From NCBI RefSeq assembly GCF_041262525.1, contig NZ_JBGCCK010000023.1, positions 56,735 to 120,734 on the forward strand: a DNA stretch of 64,000 nt. Reading direction: 5' to 3'. The translations under genes were made by a program, and so were the position numbers. Shown one piece after another: positions 25,518 to 34,274 of this stretch. Positions within the stretch are counted from its first letter, which is position 1; the number at the start of each line of letters is the position of its first letter. This DNA is from Streptacidiphilus sp041262525. Its GTDB lineage: Bacteria; Actinomycetota; Actinomycetes; Streptomycetales; Streptomycetaceae. The notes beneath the pieces were generated by a model. That model saw only the letters and a program-made list of their open reading frames with translations. It did no database searches and had not been told where the DNA came from.

Positions 25518-25690
25518 GAACCACGAGGCGGGCCGGACCGGCCTGATCCGGACAGCGCGCCACACCCGGACGGACGAGCGTCCTGGCACCGGACACCCGT
25601 TGGAGCGATGCTGACCGAAGGAGCACGACCGAGCCTCGGAGTCAGGAGTCCATTCGTGCGGGAGTCTCACCGGGCCGCCACCGGACGTCC

Positions 25691-26473
25691 GTGCGGGTGA
25701 ACGGCGCCGCACGGCGCTACCTGCACCGGCTGTGGGCACAGGGCCGCGAGGTGGAGATCATGCAACGCTCCATGGCGTTCGCGGCGCTGTTCTTCGTCAC
25801 CCTGGTCCCACTGCTCATCGTCATCGCCGCCGCCTCGGCCTCCCGGGGCAACGGGATCGCCCAGTGGGTCACCGACGCCCTGGGCCTGTCGGGCGCGGGG
25901 GCGGGCGCGGTGCGTCAGCTCTTCACCACCCGGGGACAGACCCTCAGCACGACCACCGGGTTCGGCCTGGCCGCCCTGGCCGTCTTCGGAATCTCCTTGA
26001 TGGCCTCGGTACAGGCCGCGTTCGAGCAGATCTGGCACCTGCCCCGAGGCCCGTGGCACGCGACCTGGCGCCAGGTCATCAGCCTGGCCGGCCTGATCGG
26101 CTACATCCTTCTGGCCGTGTTCAGCGGCCTGCCCTGGCAGCACAGCGTCATGCAGCCGGCGCTGCGGGTCGTGGCGACGCTGTTCGGCGGCCTCGGCCTG
26201 TTCTGGTGGCTCCCCCACCTGCTGCTGGCCTCACGTGTCACGTGGCGGCGGCTGCTGCCGGGGGCGGTGGCCACCGTGGCCGCGCTGGCGGGCCTGCAAC
26301 TCTTCTCCCGGCTGGTACTGGCTCCGCTGCTGGTCTCGAACGCCGTCTCCTACGGTTCCGTGGGCACGGTCCTGATCGTCCAGTCCTGGCTCATCGGCGT
26401 GGGCTTCACGCTGTACTCGGGTGCTCTGGCCGGCCGCAACTTCACCGAACACCGGCAGCCGCCCGGCGCGTGA
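25691..26473 (+). CDS. YihY/BrkB family membrane protein
   Basis: This 260-aa protein is called from GTG 25691; GTG at 25655 is in another context. It has about six hydrophobic segments: MAFAALFFVTLVPLLIVIAAA, LAALAVFGISLMASVQAAFEQIW, LIGYILLAVFSG, LFWWLPHLLLA, LLPGAVATVAALAGLQLFS and SYGSVGTVLIVQSWLIGVGFTLYSGAL. The AFEQIW and SYGSVG motifs are family signatures. Earlier called ribonuclease BN, these are membrane proteins of uncertain transport function. It is shorter at the C-terminus than many members, and no clear partner is nearby. Confidence 0.83.
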   Translation: MRVNGAARRYLHRLWAQGREVEIMQRSMAFAALFFVTLVPLLIVIAAASASRGNGIAQWVTDALGLSGAGAGAVRQLFTTRGQTLSTTTGFGLAALAVFGISLMASVQAAFEQIWHLPRGPWHATWRQVISLAGLIGYILLAVFSGLPWQHSVMQPALRVVATLFGGLGLFWWLPHLLLASRVTWRRLLPGAVATVAALAGLQLFSRLVLAPLLVSNAVSYGSVGTVLIVQSWLIGVGFTLYSGALAGRNFTEHRQPPGA

Positions 26474-26488
26474 GGGCCGGGCCCGCGG

Positions 26489-26731
26489 CTAACGGCCGCG
26501 CGCGCCGCCCTGCGGGGGCCGGCGCTTCCGGACCGGCAGCGCCGGAGCGGAAGGGGCCTCCGGACGCGGCTCCGCCTGGGGCCGGCCGTCCCGCTCGCGT
26601 TGCTCGTCGGCCCGGTGGAGCCTGGTCAGGATCTGCTCCAGCAGCTCCACGCTCACGTCACCGTCACGGTCACCGCCGCCGCCGGTGTCGCGGGTCGTAC
26701 GGTCGGCAGGGGTCGGGTCGGGTGGTGCCAC
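26489..26731 (-). CDS. possible small hypothetical protein
   Basis: This 80-aa ORF from GTG 26731 has an acidic/polar N-terminus, one amphipathic helix (VSVELLEQILTRLHRADEQRERD) and a Pro/Arg-rich basic C-terminus. Codon bias in this frame looks reasonable for a GC-rich gene, and the space between neighbours is otherwise empty. Ribosome binding is weak (GAGG about 12 bp upstream), so it may not be translated. Confidence 0.4.
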   Translation of the reverse strand: MAPPDPTPADRTTRDTGGGGDRDGDVSVELLEQILTRLHRADEQRERDGRPQAEPRPEAPSAPALPVRKRRPPQGGARGR

Positions 26732-26848
26732 GTCGGTGCATCCTCACAGGTCGCGGGTGAAGCGGCGGCCACTTTAGGCGGGGAACGAACGGATTGCTGT
26801 GACCGCCGTCACATCCTCGGGGCGCGACGGGAAACCCGGCAGAGTCTC

Positions 26849-27328
26849 TCAGCCCTGCAGCGAGGCGAGGAGCTCGCGCAGGCGTTCCTCACCCTCGCGG
26901 ACACCGCTCTCCATCCCCGAGGCGATCGCGGCGTCGCGGTCCTGTACGGCCTGGAAGCAGGACAGGGTGCGCACTCGCGTGCGACCTCCCTCCAGTTCCG
27001 TCATGGTCAGCGTCTCCAGGGCGACGTGTCCCGGGACGCCCTCGAACTCGAAGGTCCGTACCGTCTCCTGCGGCGAGGCGTCGCCGTGGAAAACGCCATG
27101 GAAGCCGTACTCGCTCCCGTCTGGAGCCTGCTGGACGAAGCGCCACCGGCCGCCGTCGCGGGCCTCCCAGCGGTCCACTGTCGTCGTCAGGTAGCGCGGT
27201 CCGACCCACCGCGCCATGAGGTCCGGCTCGATGTAGGCGCGGAAGACGAGGTCGCGCGGTGCGTCGAACTCGCACTCCATGACGATGAGCGGGACCCCGG
27301 GCTCCGCGGTGATCTGCGTCTTGCTCAT
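26849..27328 (-). CDS. SRPBCC/AHSA1 family protein
   Basis: This 159-aa protein is a helix-grip START-like fold: PLIVMECEFDAPRDLVFRAYIEPDLMARWVGPR at the start, GGRWRFVQQAPDGSEYGFHGVFHGDASPQETVRTFEF in the middle and ALETLTMTELEGGRTRVRTLS, then a C-terminal helix with MESGVREGEERLREL. It matches AHSA1/activator-of-Hsp90-like bacterial proteins that bind hydrophobic ligands. It overlaps the upstream ArsR gene by 4 bp, a pairing common in actinobacteria in which the ArsR protein controls the operon. Confidence 0.9.
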   Translation of the reverse strand: MSKTQITAEPGVPLIVMECEFDAPRDLVFRAYIEPDLMARWVGPRYLTTTVDRWEARDGGRWRFVQQAPDGSEYGFHGVFHGDASPQETVRTFEFEGVPGHVALETLTMTELEGGRTRVRTLSCFQAVQDRDAAIASGMESGVREGEERLRELLASLQG

Positions 27329-27717
27329 GTCGACTCTCCCTTGGTTCGGTCTTCCGGCCCGGAGGCTTCGTCCGGTGCCGGTACGTCGTCCGGCGTGCTC
27401 TGCAGAGAGGCGAGGAGCTCGTCGAGCCGCTCGTGGCTCTCGTCCCAGAACCGCTGGTAGCGGGTCAGCCAGCCGGTGACCTCACGCAGCGGCTCGGCTT
27501 CGAGATGGCTGAGCCGCGCCGTGGCCCGCCGACTGCGTGAGATCAGCCCCGCCTGCTCCAGCACCTTCAGGTGCCGCGAGATCGCCGGCTGCGACATCCG
27601 AAACGGCGCCGCCAGTTCGGCGACGGTGGCGTCGCCGCTGGTCAGCCGGGTCAGTATCGCGCGTCGGGTGGGGTCGGCCAGGGCGCCGAAGACGATGCTG
27701 AGCTGGTCGACAGCCAT
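27325..27717 (-). CDS. ArsR family transcriptional regulator
   Basis: This 130-aa winged-helix protein has IVFGALADPTRRAILTRLTSGDATVAELAAPFRMSQPAISRHLKVLEQAGLISRSRRA, the classic ArsR DNA-binding domain. Metal-binding Cys residues are absent, so it is not a metal sensor. The C-terminal tail (TPDDVPAPDEASGPEDRTKGE) is acidic and probably disordered. It precedes and overlaps the SRPBCC gene (ATGA) and probably autoregulates the pair. AT-rich sequence immediately upstream (27719-27760) fits a promoter/operator. Confidence 0.92.
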   Translation of the reverse strand: MAVDQLSIVFGALADPTRRAILTRLTSGDATVAELAAPFRMSQPAISRHLKVLEQAGLISRSRRATARLSHLEAEPLREVTGWLTRYQRFWDESHERLDELLASLQSTPDDVPAPDEASGPEDRTKGEST

Positions 27718-27928
27718 CCATAACCACCTTGTTCCATAACTAATACGTTAAGTATGCGCTCACGGTCCGCCGCAGTCAACCCCCGGCCGCGACTCGCGAC
27801 CGTCTGCTCCGCTGTGATCTGCGCCATTGGCAATTCGCGCCGCTCGGCATCTAGTGGACGCCACCACCCGACCGCACCCGGGGTCCCGCCGCAGAGGCCC
27901 CCCGCACCTCGCACTCCAAGGGGCTCCC

Positions 27929-29443
27929 GTGACCCAGGGCGACACTGCCACGCCCGCCTCCGGCGACGCGACGACCACCGACACCGCGCCGGGCCCGCAG
28001 CCCGCTCTCGCGGCCTGGACCCGTGCCCGGCAGGAGCACCACGCCGCGCTGGCCGCGTACGCGCGCAGCCTGACCGGCGACGCGCTGCTGGCCGAGGACC
28101 TGACCGCTGAGGCGCTCTTCCACCTGTGGCGGCGCAGCATCACGGGGCAGCCTGTCGACTACGCGAGCGACCGCCTGGCCGCGGACGTCCGTCGCCTGGT
28201 CGCGGAACGCGCCCGGGGCGAGGACGCGCCGGGGCGTGGTCAGTGCATTGCCCAGGTGGAGGTGCTGGCGGAGGCGGTACGGCAACTGCCGCACCGCTGG
28301 GTGCGCGCGCTCTGGCTGGCCGAAGTCGAGCAGCGGCCGCTCGACGATGCGGGGAAGGAACTTGGCACCAGCCGGGAAGCCACTGCCGCTCTGCTGGACC
28401 GCGCCGAGGAGGGACTGCGACAGGCCTACCTGCGCGCGCAACCGGGCACGCCCGCGGATCCCGCCTGCGCGCCGCAGTGGGAGCAACTGCGCGGCGTGGT
28501 CCTCGCCGCCGGCAACTCCCGCCAGGACCGCCTGCTGCGGACCCATACGGAGTTCTGCTCCGACTGCCACGACCGACTCGCCCTGCTGCGTGAGGCGAAC
28601 CGTCGGGTGCCCGCACTGGTCGGCCCCGCTCTGCTGTCCGTGTTCGCGACTGGAGCCGTCCGCTTCCTGGTGCCGCTCGGCGCCTCGGGACGCGCCGGCC
28701 ACCCCCAGGGCGTGCTGCGTCACCGGCGCGTCCGCCCCCGCACGCTGTCCGGCCGCTCCGTGCCCGGCGGACCCGGAACGCTCGCTGCCGCCGGCGGGCT
28801 CGCCCTGGCTGCGGCGGGCGCGGTGGCGGCCATGACGCTCACCGGCGCGCACGCGTCGCCCGGGACCAGGGCCACTGCGGCGGGACTGAGCAGCAACAGG
28901 TCCGTCACGACGACCGGCGGTGCGCCGAGTGCCGGCGCGACGGCAGCGGCCACGTCGGCGAGCCCGACTCCGACGCCAAACCCGACGTCGACGCCGTCCG
29001 CCGCCGCGCCCTCAGGTCCGGCCACGCAGGTCCCCATGTCCGGTGGCACCACCACGCCCCCCGTGACGTCCGCGCCCCGTCGCGCGGCCGGCACGGCGCC
29101 GGCACCGGCCGGGTCGAGCGCGCCCGCAGGTACCACTGCGGGCGGCAACGGCACAGCGGCTGAGCCTCCCAGCAGCTCGGACACCGCACCGGCGGGCACC
29201 GCCACGCCTGGCACGTCCCCGCGCTCGTCGGCGACGGCCGATCCGTCGACGTCGCCCACCCGCGCGTCGACATCGCCGAGTGCGATTCCTTCGCTCTCCC
29301 CTTCCGGCTCCGCGTCCAGCTCCCCCTCCGGCTCCGCGACCTCACCGAGCCCGACAGCGACCACGAACACGACGCCGACGCCGACCGCGAACACGGCCAC
29401 GACCACCGCCACGCCGGGTTCAGGCACGACGCCCGGACGATGA
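27929..29443 (+). CDS. ECF-like sigma factor fused to zinc-finger anti-sigma segment, TM anchor and Ser/Thr/Pro stalk
   Basis: This 504-aa protein starts at GTG 27929 (AAGGGG upstream). Residues 35-70 look like sigma region 2 (AALAAYARSLTGDALLAEDLTAEALFHLWRR). Residues 118-170 look like region 4 (LPHRWVRALWLAEVEQ, DDAGKELGTSREATAALLDRAEEGL). H206, C210 and C213 form the HxxxCxxC motif of zinc-binding anti-sigma (ZAS/zf-HC2) domains. Hydrophobic segments lie at about 230-250 and 285-306. The remaining about 200 residues are a Ser/Thr/Pro/Ala-rich stalk with SPSGSASS-type repeats. The sigma domain should be cytosolic, tethered and held inactive by its own zinc finger. ECF classes with C-terminal zinc fingers have been described; the long stalk here may sense wall stress. 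Confidence 0.78.
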   Translation: MTQGDTATPASGDATTTDTAPGPQPALAAWTRARQEHHAALAAYARSLTGDALLAEDLTAEALFHLWRRSITGQPVDYASDRLAADVRRLVAERARGEDAPGRGQCIAQVEVLAEAVRQLPHRWVRALWLAEVEQRPLDDAGKELGTSREATAALLDRAEEGLRQAYLRAQPGTPADPACAPQWEQLRGVVLAAGNSRQDRLLRTHTEFCSDCHDRLALLREANRRVPALVGPALLSVFATGAVRFLVPLGASGRAGHPQGVLRHRRVRPRTLSGRSVPGGPGTLAAAGGLALAAAGAVAAMTLTGAHASPGTRATAAGLSSNRSVTTTGGAPSAGATAAATSASPTPTPNPTSTPSAAAPSGPATQVPMSGGTTTPPVTSAPRRAAGTAPAPAGSSAPAGTTAGGNGTAAEPPSSSDTAPAGTATPGTSPRSSATADPSTSPTRASTSPSAIPSLSPSGSASSSPSGSATSPSPTATTNTTPTPTANTATTTATPGSGTTPGR

Positions 29444-29470
29444 CGTGAGCTGACGCCGCGCCAGGGCGGC

Positions 29471-30595
29471 TCAGCCGGGTCGCTCCCGCTGGACGACCAG
29501 CAGGCTGCGGTCGTCCGCGATGTCGCCGGCGACCTGCTGGAGCAAAGTGGCCGCGATGCCCTGGGGCGGGCGGGCGGACAGCAGGGGCGTAGCCGCGTCC
29601 AGCAGGCGGCGGATGCCGAGGTCGAGATCCTCGCCGGGGACCTCGACCAGGCCGTCGCTGTAGAGGAGCAGCGTCATCCCGACGTCGAGGCGGCCGGTGC
29701 TGGCGGGGTAGGCCATGTCGGGGAGCAGCCCCAGGGCCGGACCAGCGTCGTGGAGCAGGGTCCATCCCGTGCCCGGAGTGTGGCAGCCGGGCGGCGGGTG
29801 CCCGGCGTTGAAGAGCTGGTAGTCACCGCTGGCGGGGTCCAGCGCCAGATGGACGGCCGTGGCGAACTCGTCCTGCCAGTCCAGGCGCAGCATGTACCTG
29901 TTCGCGGCGGGCAGCAGTTGCTCGGGCCGGACGGAGCCGAGCAGCGCGGCGAAGGCTCCGGACAGGTGGAGCGAACGGGCGGCGGCCCGGCTGCCCTTGC
30001 CCGAGACGTCGACGAGCAGCGCTTCGAACAGGCCGGTGTCCTGGTGACGGCGGGTCAGCAGCAGGTCGCCGGAGAAGGAGAGACCGCCGGTCGGGACGAG
30101 TGCCTGGTCGATCCGCCATTGCGGTCCCAGATCCGGCAGCACGTTCAACTCGCGGGTCCGGTAGGCGAGTTCCAGCAGGACCGAGCTGCCCCGGTTGCCG
30201 CGGACGCCGAGCCTGCCGCTGAACCGGGAGGCGATCAGCATGATCAGCGCCGTCTCGCCGAGGACGACGGCCGAGCCGGGCCGGACGCCGTAGGGTTCCC
30301 GCCACAGGGCGTCGGCGGTGATCCCCACCGCTACGACGGCGATGAGCAGCAACTGGAGCCGCGTGCGCAGCAGCAGTCCGCCCAGGACGAGGGGCAGCGT
30401 CTGCGTCGACGGCGGCCAGAAGTCGGGGCTCACCACAGCCAGCACTGCCAGGCCCAGGCTCAGTAGCGCCAGCAGGCAGAGGATCTGACGTTCGGCCCGG
30501 GGGTCGCCGTCGAGCGCCCGGTCGGACCAGCGGGCGATGCGGCCGCCGCCGAGGTGGGTGGTCCAGAGGGGTACGGCGGTCCCACGTGCGGGCAT
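29471..30595 (-). CDS. membrane PP2C-type (SpoIIE) phosphatase
   Basis: This 374-aa protein starts at ATG 30595. Residues 38-125 contain about four hydrophobic segments (ILCLLALLSLGLAVLAVV, LQLLLIAVVAVGITADAL). The SpoIIE/PP2C domain begins around residue 150 with PTGGLSFSGDLLLTRRH, VDVSGKGSRAAARSLHLSGAFAALL, LFNAGHPPPG, LLYSDGLVEVPGEDLDLGI and ends IADDRSLLVVQRERPG. The metal-binding Asp residues of SGD, VDVSGKG and DGLVE are retained. It likely dephosphorylates an anti-anti-sigma factor in response to a membrane signal. It converges with the sigma-fusion gene, leaving only 27 bp between them, but no direct link is shown. Confidence 0.85.
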   Translation of the reverse strand: MPARGTAVPLWTTHLGGGRIARWSDRALDGDPRAERQILCLLALLSLGLAVLAVVSPDFWPPSTQTLPLVLGGLLLRTRLQLLLIAVVAVGITADALWREPYGVRPGSAVVLGETALIMLIASRFSGRLGVRGNRGSSVLLELAYRTRELNVLPDLGPQWRIDQALVPTGGLSFSGDLLLTRRHQDTGLFEALLVDVSGKGSRAAARSLHLSGAFAALLGSVRPEQLLPAANRYMLRLDWQDEFATAVHLALDPASGDYQLFNAGHPPPGCHTPGTGWTLLHDAGPALGLLPDMAYPASTGRLDVGMTLLLYSDGLVEVPGEDLDLGIRRLLDAATPLLSARPPQGIAATLLQQVAGDIADDRSLLVVQRERPG

Positions 30596-30837
30596 GGGGG
30601 CAGCATCCTCCGTGCGGCGTCGGCGAGCGGACCTACGGAACACTAGCGACTGTCTGTCGCGATCCGAACGATCTCCGTCACCGCGTGGCGCGTGCCCGCG
30701 CCGATCCGGGGCCTGCTCGTCCGGAGATGACGGCGCTGCGCCTGCGCTGATCCGGGCAGGGTGACTAGGCTCGACCTGAGAGCTTCCCGCCGACGGCACT
30801 GGGCGGCGGCGGACGGACCGACGGAGGGTGCGACACC

Positions 30838-31590
30838 TTGACCGAGCAGACGCCCGAGCCCTTCGAAGCGGTCGGCGAGGACTGGCAGACCGCTCTGGCG
30901 GTGGTCGCCCATCCCGACGACCTCGAGTACGGGGCGGCAGCGGCCGTCGCCCGGTGGACGGCGCAGGGCAAACGCGTCGTCTACGCGATGGTCACCAGCG
31001 GCGAGGCGGGCATCGACTCGATGGACCCGGAGCTGTGCGGCCCCCTTCGGGAGGCGGAGCAGATCGCCTCGGCGGCGGTGGTCGGCGTCGACACCGTCGA
31101 GTTCCTGCGGCATCCCGACGGCGTGCTGGAGTACAGCCTGCCGCTGCGCCGCGACATCGCCCGACTGGTCCGCCGTCACCGCCCCGACGTCGTGATCACG
31201 ACGAACTACCGCGAGACCTACGGTGGGGTGTTCCCGAACCAGGCCGACCACATCGCGGCCGGTCGCGCGACCCTGGACGCGGCGCGGGACGCGGGCAACC
31301 GCTGGGTCTTCCGCGAGCTGCTCGCTGAGGGCCTGGAGCCCTGGGACGGGGTCCAGATGGTGCTCGCCGCCGGCTCCCCCGACGGTCGGCACGCCGTCGA
31401 CACGACGGAGACCTTCGCGCTGGGCGTGGCCTCGCTCAAGGAGCACCGCGCCTACCTCGCCGGCCTGGGCGACCACGCGATGGCGGATCCGGAGGAGTTC
31501 CTGGAGTCCTTCGCCCGGATGACGGGCAGTCGTCTGGGCGTCCGCTACGCGTCCGGGTTCGAGGTCATCTCACTGCGCCCGCCGGTGTGA
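30838..31590 (+). CDS. PIG-L family deacetylase
   Basis: This 250-aa protein starts at TTG 30838 with GGAGGG about 10 bp upstream. The zinc-binding signature AHPDDLEYG is at about residue 22, with RPDVVITTNYRETYGGVFPNQADHIAAG supplying the distal His (NQADH). Family members remove N-acetyl groups from sugars, as in mycothiol and glycopeptide biosynthesis. The sequence lacks obvious extras that would identify MshB or Mca. It is cytosolic. A possible relation to amino-sugar metabolism elsewhere in the window is speculative. Confidence 0.88.
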   Translation: MTEQTPEPFEAVGEDWQTALAVVAHPDDLEYGAAAAVARWTAQGKRVVYAMVTSGEAGIDSMDPELCGPLREAEQIASAAVVGVDTVEFLRHPDGVLEYSLPLRRDIARLVRRHRPDVVITTNYRETYGGVFPNQADHIAAGRATLDAARDAGNRWVFRELLAEGLEPWDGVQMVLAAGSPDGRHAVDTTETFALGVASLKEHRAYLAGLGDHAMADPEEFLESFARMTGSRLGVRYASGFEVISLRPPV

Positions 31591-31609
31591 GGCGCGAAAG
31601 GAGCCGGCC

Positions 31610-32902
31610 ATGAGGCAGCACCGCCACCCCGCCCGAACCGAATCCGGTACCCGTGGCACACAGTCCGTTCGGGCCACGCCGCATACGTCGCTGCGAGCCG
31701 TCGCGCTCGCTGTCGGGTCAGCCGTGCTGCTGGCGGGCTGCGGCAGTGGGTCCGCAGGGCCGCGCGCGAGCAGCGCCGCCCCGGTCCCGAGCTCTCCGTC
31801 CTCCGGGACCGCGTCAGCGTCGTCTGCGCCGCCGCCCCCGAGCTCGGCGGTCCGCACGACTCCTGCACCCACCTGCAGCAACGCGACGCGGCTAGCGGGC
31901 TGGTCGGACCGCCGACTGGCCTTGCTGACGATCGCGGTGCCGGTCCTGGAAGGCTCGGTCTCCGGCGTCAGGACCGAGGTCGGGGAGGGCGTCGGCGGCC
32001 TCGTGCTGTTCGGCAGCTACGCGCCTGCCGATCTCGGCGCCCAATTGGCCGCACTGAGGGCGCACGCCCCCCGGGGCAGCGGCCTGCTGGTCATGACGGA
32101 CGAGGAGGGCGGCGGCATTCAGCGGATGGCCAATCTGGTCGGTTCGCTGCCATGGCCGGCCTGGATGGGTGCGCACTGGAGTCCCGACCGGATCCACCAG
32201 GCCACAGCCCAGGTCGCCGCCAGGATGGCCGCCGCGGGCGTCAACATGAACCTGGCTCCCGTCGCGGACGTCGACGGCTCGAACGTGCCGCCCAGCACGA
32301 CCAACCCCGACGGCTTTCGCTCGTTCGGCGGCGATCCCGCACTGGTGGGACGCGCCACCATCGCTTACATGAACGGCATGCGGTCCGGCGGCGTGATCCC
32401 GGTGCTGAAGCACTTCCCCGGACTGGGCGGATCGAGCGGGAACTCCGACTTCGGGCCCGCGCAGACCGTGCCGTGGGCGGCCGAGCAGTCGATCGGCGTC
32501 CCGCCGTTCGCCGACGCCATCGCCGCGGGCGCACCGGCGGTCATGGTGTCCAACAACACCGTCCCCGGCCTGACGTCCGTCCCGGCCGGCCTCTCGGCCA
32601 CCGTCATCAACGGCGAACTGCGCGGCAGGCTCGGCTTCCACGGCCTGGTGATCACCGACGCGCTCGACGCGAAGGCCATCTCGGCTGCCGGGTACAGCGT
32701 GCCGCAGGCGACCGTGCAAGCGTTGAAGTCCGGCGCGGACATGGTGATGTTCGGCCTGGGGCCCGACGTCAACGGCCAGACGTCCGCCACCGCCTCGGCG
32801 ATCGTCTCGGCCGTGAACAGCGGCGAGCTGGGCCGGGCCCGCCTGATCTCCGCCGCGGACGCGATCCTGACGGTGCAGCACGTCGACCTGTGTCGGAGTT
32901 GA
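31610..32902 (+). CDS. GH3 (NagZ-like) lipoprotein
   Basis: This 430-aa protein has a lipoprotein signal ending LLAGC (C44) and a Ser/Pro linker, so it is tethered outside the membrane. The GH3 N-terminal barrel follows: MTDEEGGGIQRMANLVGSLP, AAGVNMNLAPVADVD, KHFPGLGG (K267-H268) and VITDALDAKAI with nucleophile candidate D350, as in NagZ-type beta-N-acetylhexosaminidases. The loop after KHFPG lacks the usual D-x-H acid/base dyad (DSH in Bacillus NagZ) and reads SSGNSDFG instead. It may still be a glycosidase using another residue, or a binding protein. It lies 19 bp after the PIG-L gene and is probably cotranscribed, both acting on N-acetyl sugars. Confidence 0.85.
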   Translation: MRQHRHPARTESGTRGTQSVRATPHTSLRAVALAVGSAVLLAGCGSGSAGPRASSAAPVPSSPSSGTASASSAPPPPSSAVRTTPAPTCSNATRLAGWSDRRLALLTIAVPVLEGSVSGVRTEVGEGVGGLVLFGSYAPADLGAQLAALRAHAPRGSGLLVMTDEEGGGIQRMANLVGSLPWPAWMGAHWSPDRIHQATAQVAARMAAAGVNMNLAPVADVDGSNVPPSTTNPDGFRSFGGDPALVGRATIAYMNGMRSGGVIPVLKHFPGLGGSSGNSDFGPAQTVPWAAEQSIGVPPFADAIAAGAPAVMVSNNTVPGLTSVPAGLSATVINGELRGRLGFHGLVITDALDAKAISAAGYSVPQATVQALKSGADMVMFGLGPDVNGQTSATASAIVSAVNSGELGRARLISAADAILTVQHVDLCRS

Positions 32903-32962
32903 TCTGCTTCGGAGTTGAGCCATATCGAGTTGAGCTGCGCCACGTGATCGAGGCAAATCTCC

Positions 32963-32999
32963 GCACGGATACTAGTTGCATTGAAACTAGTACCCGTGC
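32963..32999. promoter_or_regulatory. 37-bp palindromic operator
   Basis: GCACGG at the left pairs with CCGTGC at the right, and ACTAGTT with AACTAGT inside, around a short centre (TGCATTG). It ends 12 bp before the FAD monooxygenase start and is embedded in AT-richer DNA. It looks like a TetR- or MarR-type operator. No regulator gene adjoins it. Confidence 0.65.
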
Positions 33000-33011
33000 G
33001 ACTATCGATCC

Positions 33012-34229
33012 ATGGAAACGACGACACCCGTAGGACAGCGGCAGCGGGTCCGCAGCGCTCTGGTCATAGGCGGCGGTATCGCCGGCCCGGTCACCGCGAT
33101 GGCCCTGCAGCAGGCGGGCATCGAGGCGACCGTCTTCGAGGCCTACGCCGACACGGCCGACGGCGTCGGCGGCGGCATGGGGCTCGCGCCCAACTGCTTC
33201 CAGGCCTTCGACGCGATCGGCGTCGGCGACGCGGTCCGCGCGGTCAGCACCCAGATGAACGGGATCGTGCTGCAGAGCTGGAACGGCAAGCAGCTCGCCG
33301 AGTTCGGCCCCCTGCCCGGGATCCCCTCGCAGCGCTTCGTCCTGCGGCCCGAACTGTTCGGCACCCTGCGCCGCGAGGCGGAGGCGCGTGGCGTCCCGAT
33401 GGTGTGGGGCAAGCGTCTGGTCGACGCGGTCGAGGAGAAGGGCGGCATCACCGCCCGGTTCGCCAACGGCGGCACGGCCCACGCCGACGTGCTGATCGGC
33501 GCCGACGGCATCAACTCCACCGTCCGTCGCCTGATCGACCCCGCGGCGCCCGAACCGCGCTTCGCGGGGACGGTCGGCTTCGGCGCCTTGGTGGCCGACA
33601 CCGGGCTCGCGTCGACCGACGGCTGGATGCACATGACCTTCGGCAAGCGCGCCTTCTTCGGCTGGCAGGTGTTCGCCGACGGCGCGGGCGTCTGGTTCAT
33701 CAACCTGCCGAGCCCGACCGCCGTTTCGGTCACCGAGCAGAAGGCACTGGGCGGTGAGCACTGGATCGCGACGCTGCTGGAGGTCTGCGCGGGCGACCAC
33801 AACCCGGCCGAACAGATGCTGCGGGCCACCGACCCGGCGACGATGCTCTTCGCCGGCAGCACGCAGAACATGCCGCGAGTGCCGTCCTGGAGCCGTGGCC
33901 GCATGGTCATCACCGGCGACGCCGCGCACGCCCCGTCGTCCAGCTCCGGCCAGGGCGCGTCCCTGGCGGCGGAGAGCTCCGTCGAGCTCGCTCGCTGCCT
34001 GCGCGACCTCCCGCTGGACGGCGCACTGAGGGCCTACGAGGCGCTGCGGCGGCCGCGCGTCGAACGCATCATCAAGGCGACCGCCCGCACCAACGCGCGC
34101 AAGGCCGCCGGGCCGGTGGCGCGGGTCGTCCGCGACGCGCTGCTGCCGGTGATGTTCAAGCTGATGAAGCCGGAGAAGAGCACCTGGCAGTTCGACTACC
34201 CGATCGACTGGAAGGCGACCGTCGTCTGA
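33012..34229 (+). CDS. FAD-dependent monooxygenase (PHBH-like)
   Basis: This 405-aa protein starts at ATG 33012. The N-terminal dinucleotide motif is ALVIGGGIAGPVTAMALQQAGIEATVFEA, the mid DG motif is DVLIGADGINSTVRRLI, and the third FAD motif is GRMVITGDAAHAPSSSSGQGASLAAES. This is the class A flavin monooxygenase pattern. The fold hydroxylates aromatic or polyketide compounds, or inactivates drugs such as tetracyclines (TetX-like), using NAD(P)H and O2. No membrane segment is seen. A 37-bp palindrome covers its promoter, suggesting induction by a small molecule. It is monocistronic, with a terminator behind it. Confidence 0.88.
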   Translation: METTTPVGQRQRVRSALVIGGGIAGPVTAMALQQAGIEATVFEAYADTADGVGGGMGLAPNCFQAFDAIGVGDAVRAVSTQMNGIVLQSWNGKQLAEFGPLPGIPSQRFVLRPELFGTLRREAEARGVPMVWGKRLVDAVEEKGGITARFANGGTAHADVLIGADGINSTVRRLIDPAAPEPRFAGTVGFGALVADTGLASTDGWMHMTFGKRAFFGWQVFADGAGVWFINLPSPTAVSVTEQKALGGEHWIATLLEVCAGDHNPAEQMLRATDPATMLFAGSTQNMPRVPSWSRGRMVITGDAAHAPSSSSGQGASLAAESSVELARCLRDLPLDGALRAYEALRRPRVERIIKATARTNARKAAGPVARVVRDALLPVMFKLMKPEKSTWQFDYPIDWKATVV

Positions 34230-34274
34230 TCGGGCCGTCGCCTGATCGGGACACCGGGGTTGAACCGTGAGGTG

